A stretch of DNA of 5,382 bases from JAJFVC01 sp039698075 (GTDB lineage Bacteria > Planctomycetota > Planctomycetia > Pirellulales > Thermoguttaceae): NCBI GenBank assembly GCA_039698075.1, contig JBDKTJ010000149.1:1-5382 (forward strand). Direction: 5' to 3'. The position numbers and the translations under genes were made by a program. The notes beneath the pieces were generated by a model, which was given only the letters and a program-made list of their open reading frames with translations, ran no database searches and had not been told where the DNA came from. The number at the start of each line of letters is the position of its first letter. Position 1 is the stretch's first letter. Shown one piece after another: positions 5,270-5,382 of this stretch.

Positions 5270-5382
5270 ATGCCACGAACAGCACGAGCTTCAGTCGGCA
5301 ATGTGTGCTACCACGTGATCAATCGGGGAAATGCACGCGGTGAGGTATTCCATAAAGACGAGGACTTCACGGCTTTTTTGGG
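5270..5382 (+). CDS. RAYT / IS200-like transposase, N-terminal part (cut by window edge)
   Basis: The 37 visible residues start MPRTARASVGNVCYHVINRG and continue NARGEVFHKDEDFTAFL. This is the conserved opening of REP-associated tyrosine transposases: Met-Pro-Arg, then V-G-x-x-Y-H-V-x-N-R-G-N-A-R, then F-x-x-x-x-D-F. These Y1/HUH single-strand nucleases act on REP hairpins or resemble IS200/IS605 TnpA. The His pair and catalytic Tyr lie beyond the right edge, so activity cannot be judged. No frameshift is seen in the visible part. It differs from the remnant at 4533 at many positions (NRGNARGEVF against NRANARMRIF), so it is a separate arrival and not a duplicate. Confidence 0.9.
   Translation, partial: MPRTARASVGNVCYHVINRGNARGEVFHKDEDFTAFL

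Overview
The window looks like a piece of a moderately GC-rich bacterial chromosome, most probably a planctomycete (Pirellulales-like). That assignment is an inference. It rests on protein style, a mraZ-rsmH pair followed by a small single-pass membrane protein instead of a recognisable FtsL, generally weak Shine-Dalgarno signals, and IS200-like REP-associated transposase (RAYT) genes. No rRNA, tRNA or CRISPR array was seen.

Left part, minus strand (about 3300 down to 1). A GT-B glycosyltransferase is followed by mraZ, then rsmH (mraW), then the N-terminus of a single-pass membrane protein that runs off the left edge. mraZ and rsmH are the conserved head of the division and cell wall (dcw) cluster. 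The mraZ leader carries four TGGG boxes in exact 10-bp register on the coding strand, which matches the known MraZ operator and predicts autoregulation. The 384-bp gap between mraZ and rsmH is noncoding. It holds an imperfect 48/49-bp direct repeat and a large bulged hairpin.

Middle, plus strand (3420-4466). A full-length queA (queuosine biosynthesis) is divergent from the glycosyltransferase across 121 bp. A good sigma70-like promoter for the glycosyltransferase lies in that gap and helps fix its start.

Right part, plus strand (4467-5382). This is an accessory stretch of visibly lower GC. It contains the decayed N-terminus of a RAYT gene, a perfect tandem 17-bp repeat, an unrecognised 99-residue protein, a small terminator-like hairpin, and the start of a second, different RAYT gene cut by the right edge. 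That second gene has a consensus -35 placed so that its mRNA would be leaderless or nearly so.

The core genes link ribosome maturation (RsmH), tRNA modification (QueA), dcw control (MraZ) and envelope sugar transfer. I see no clear new multi-gene system. The most rewarding places for a second look are the MraZ operator, the mraZ-rsmH spacer and the RAYT-flanked orphan gene.
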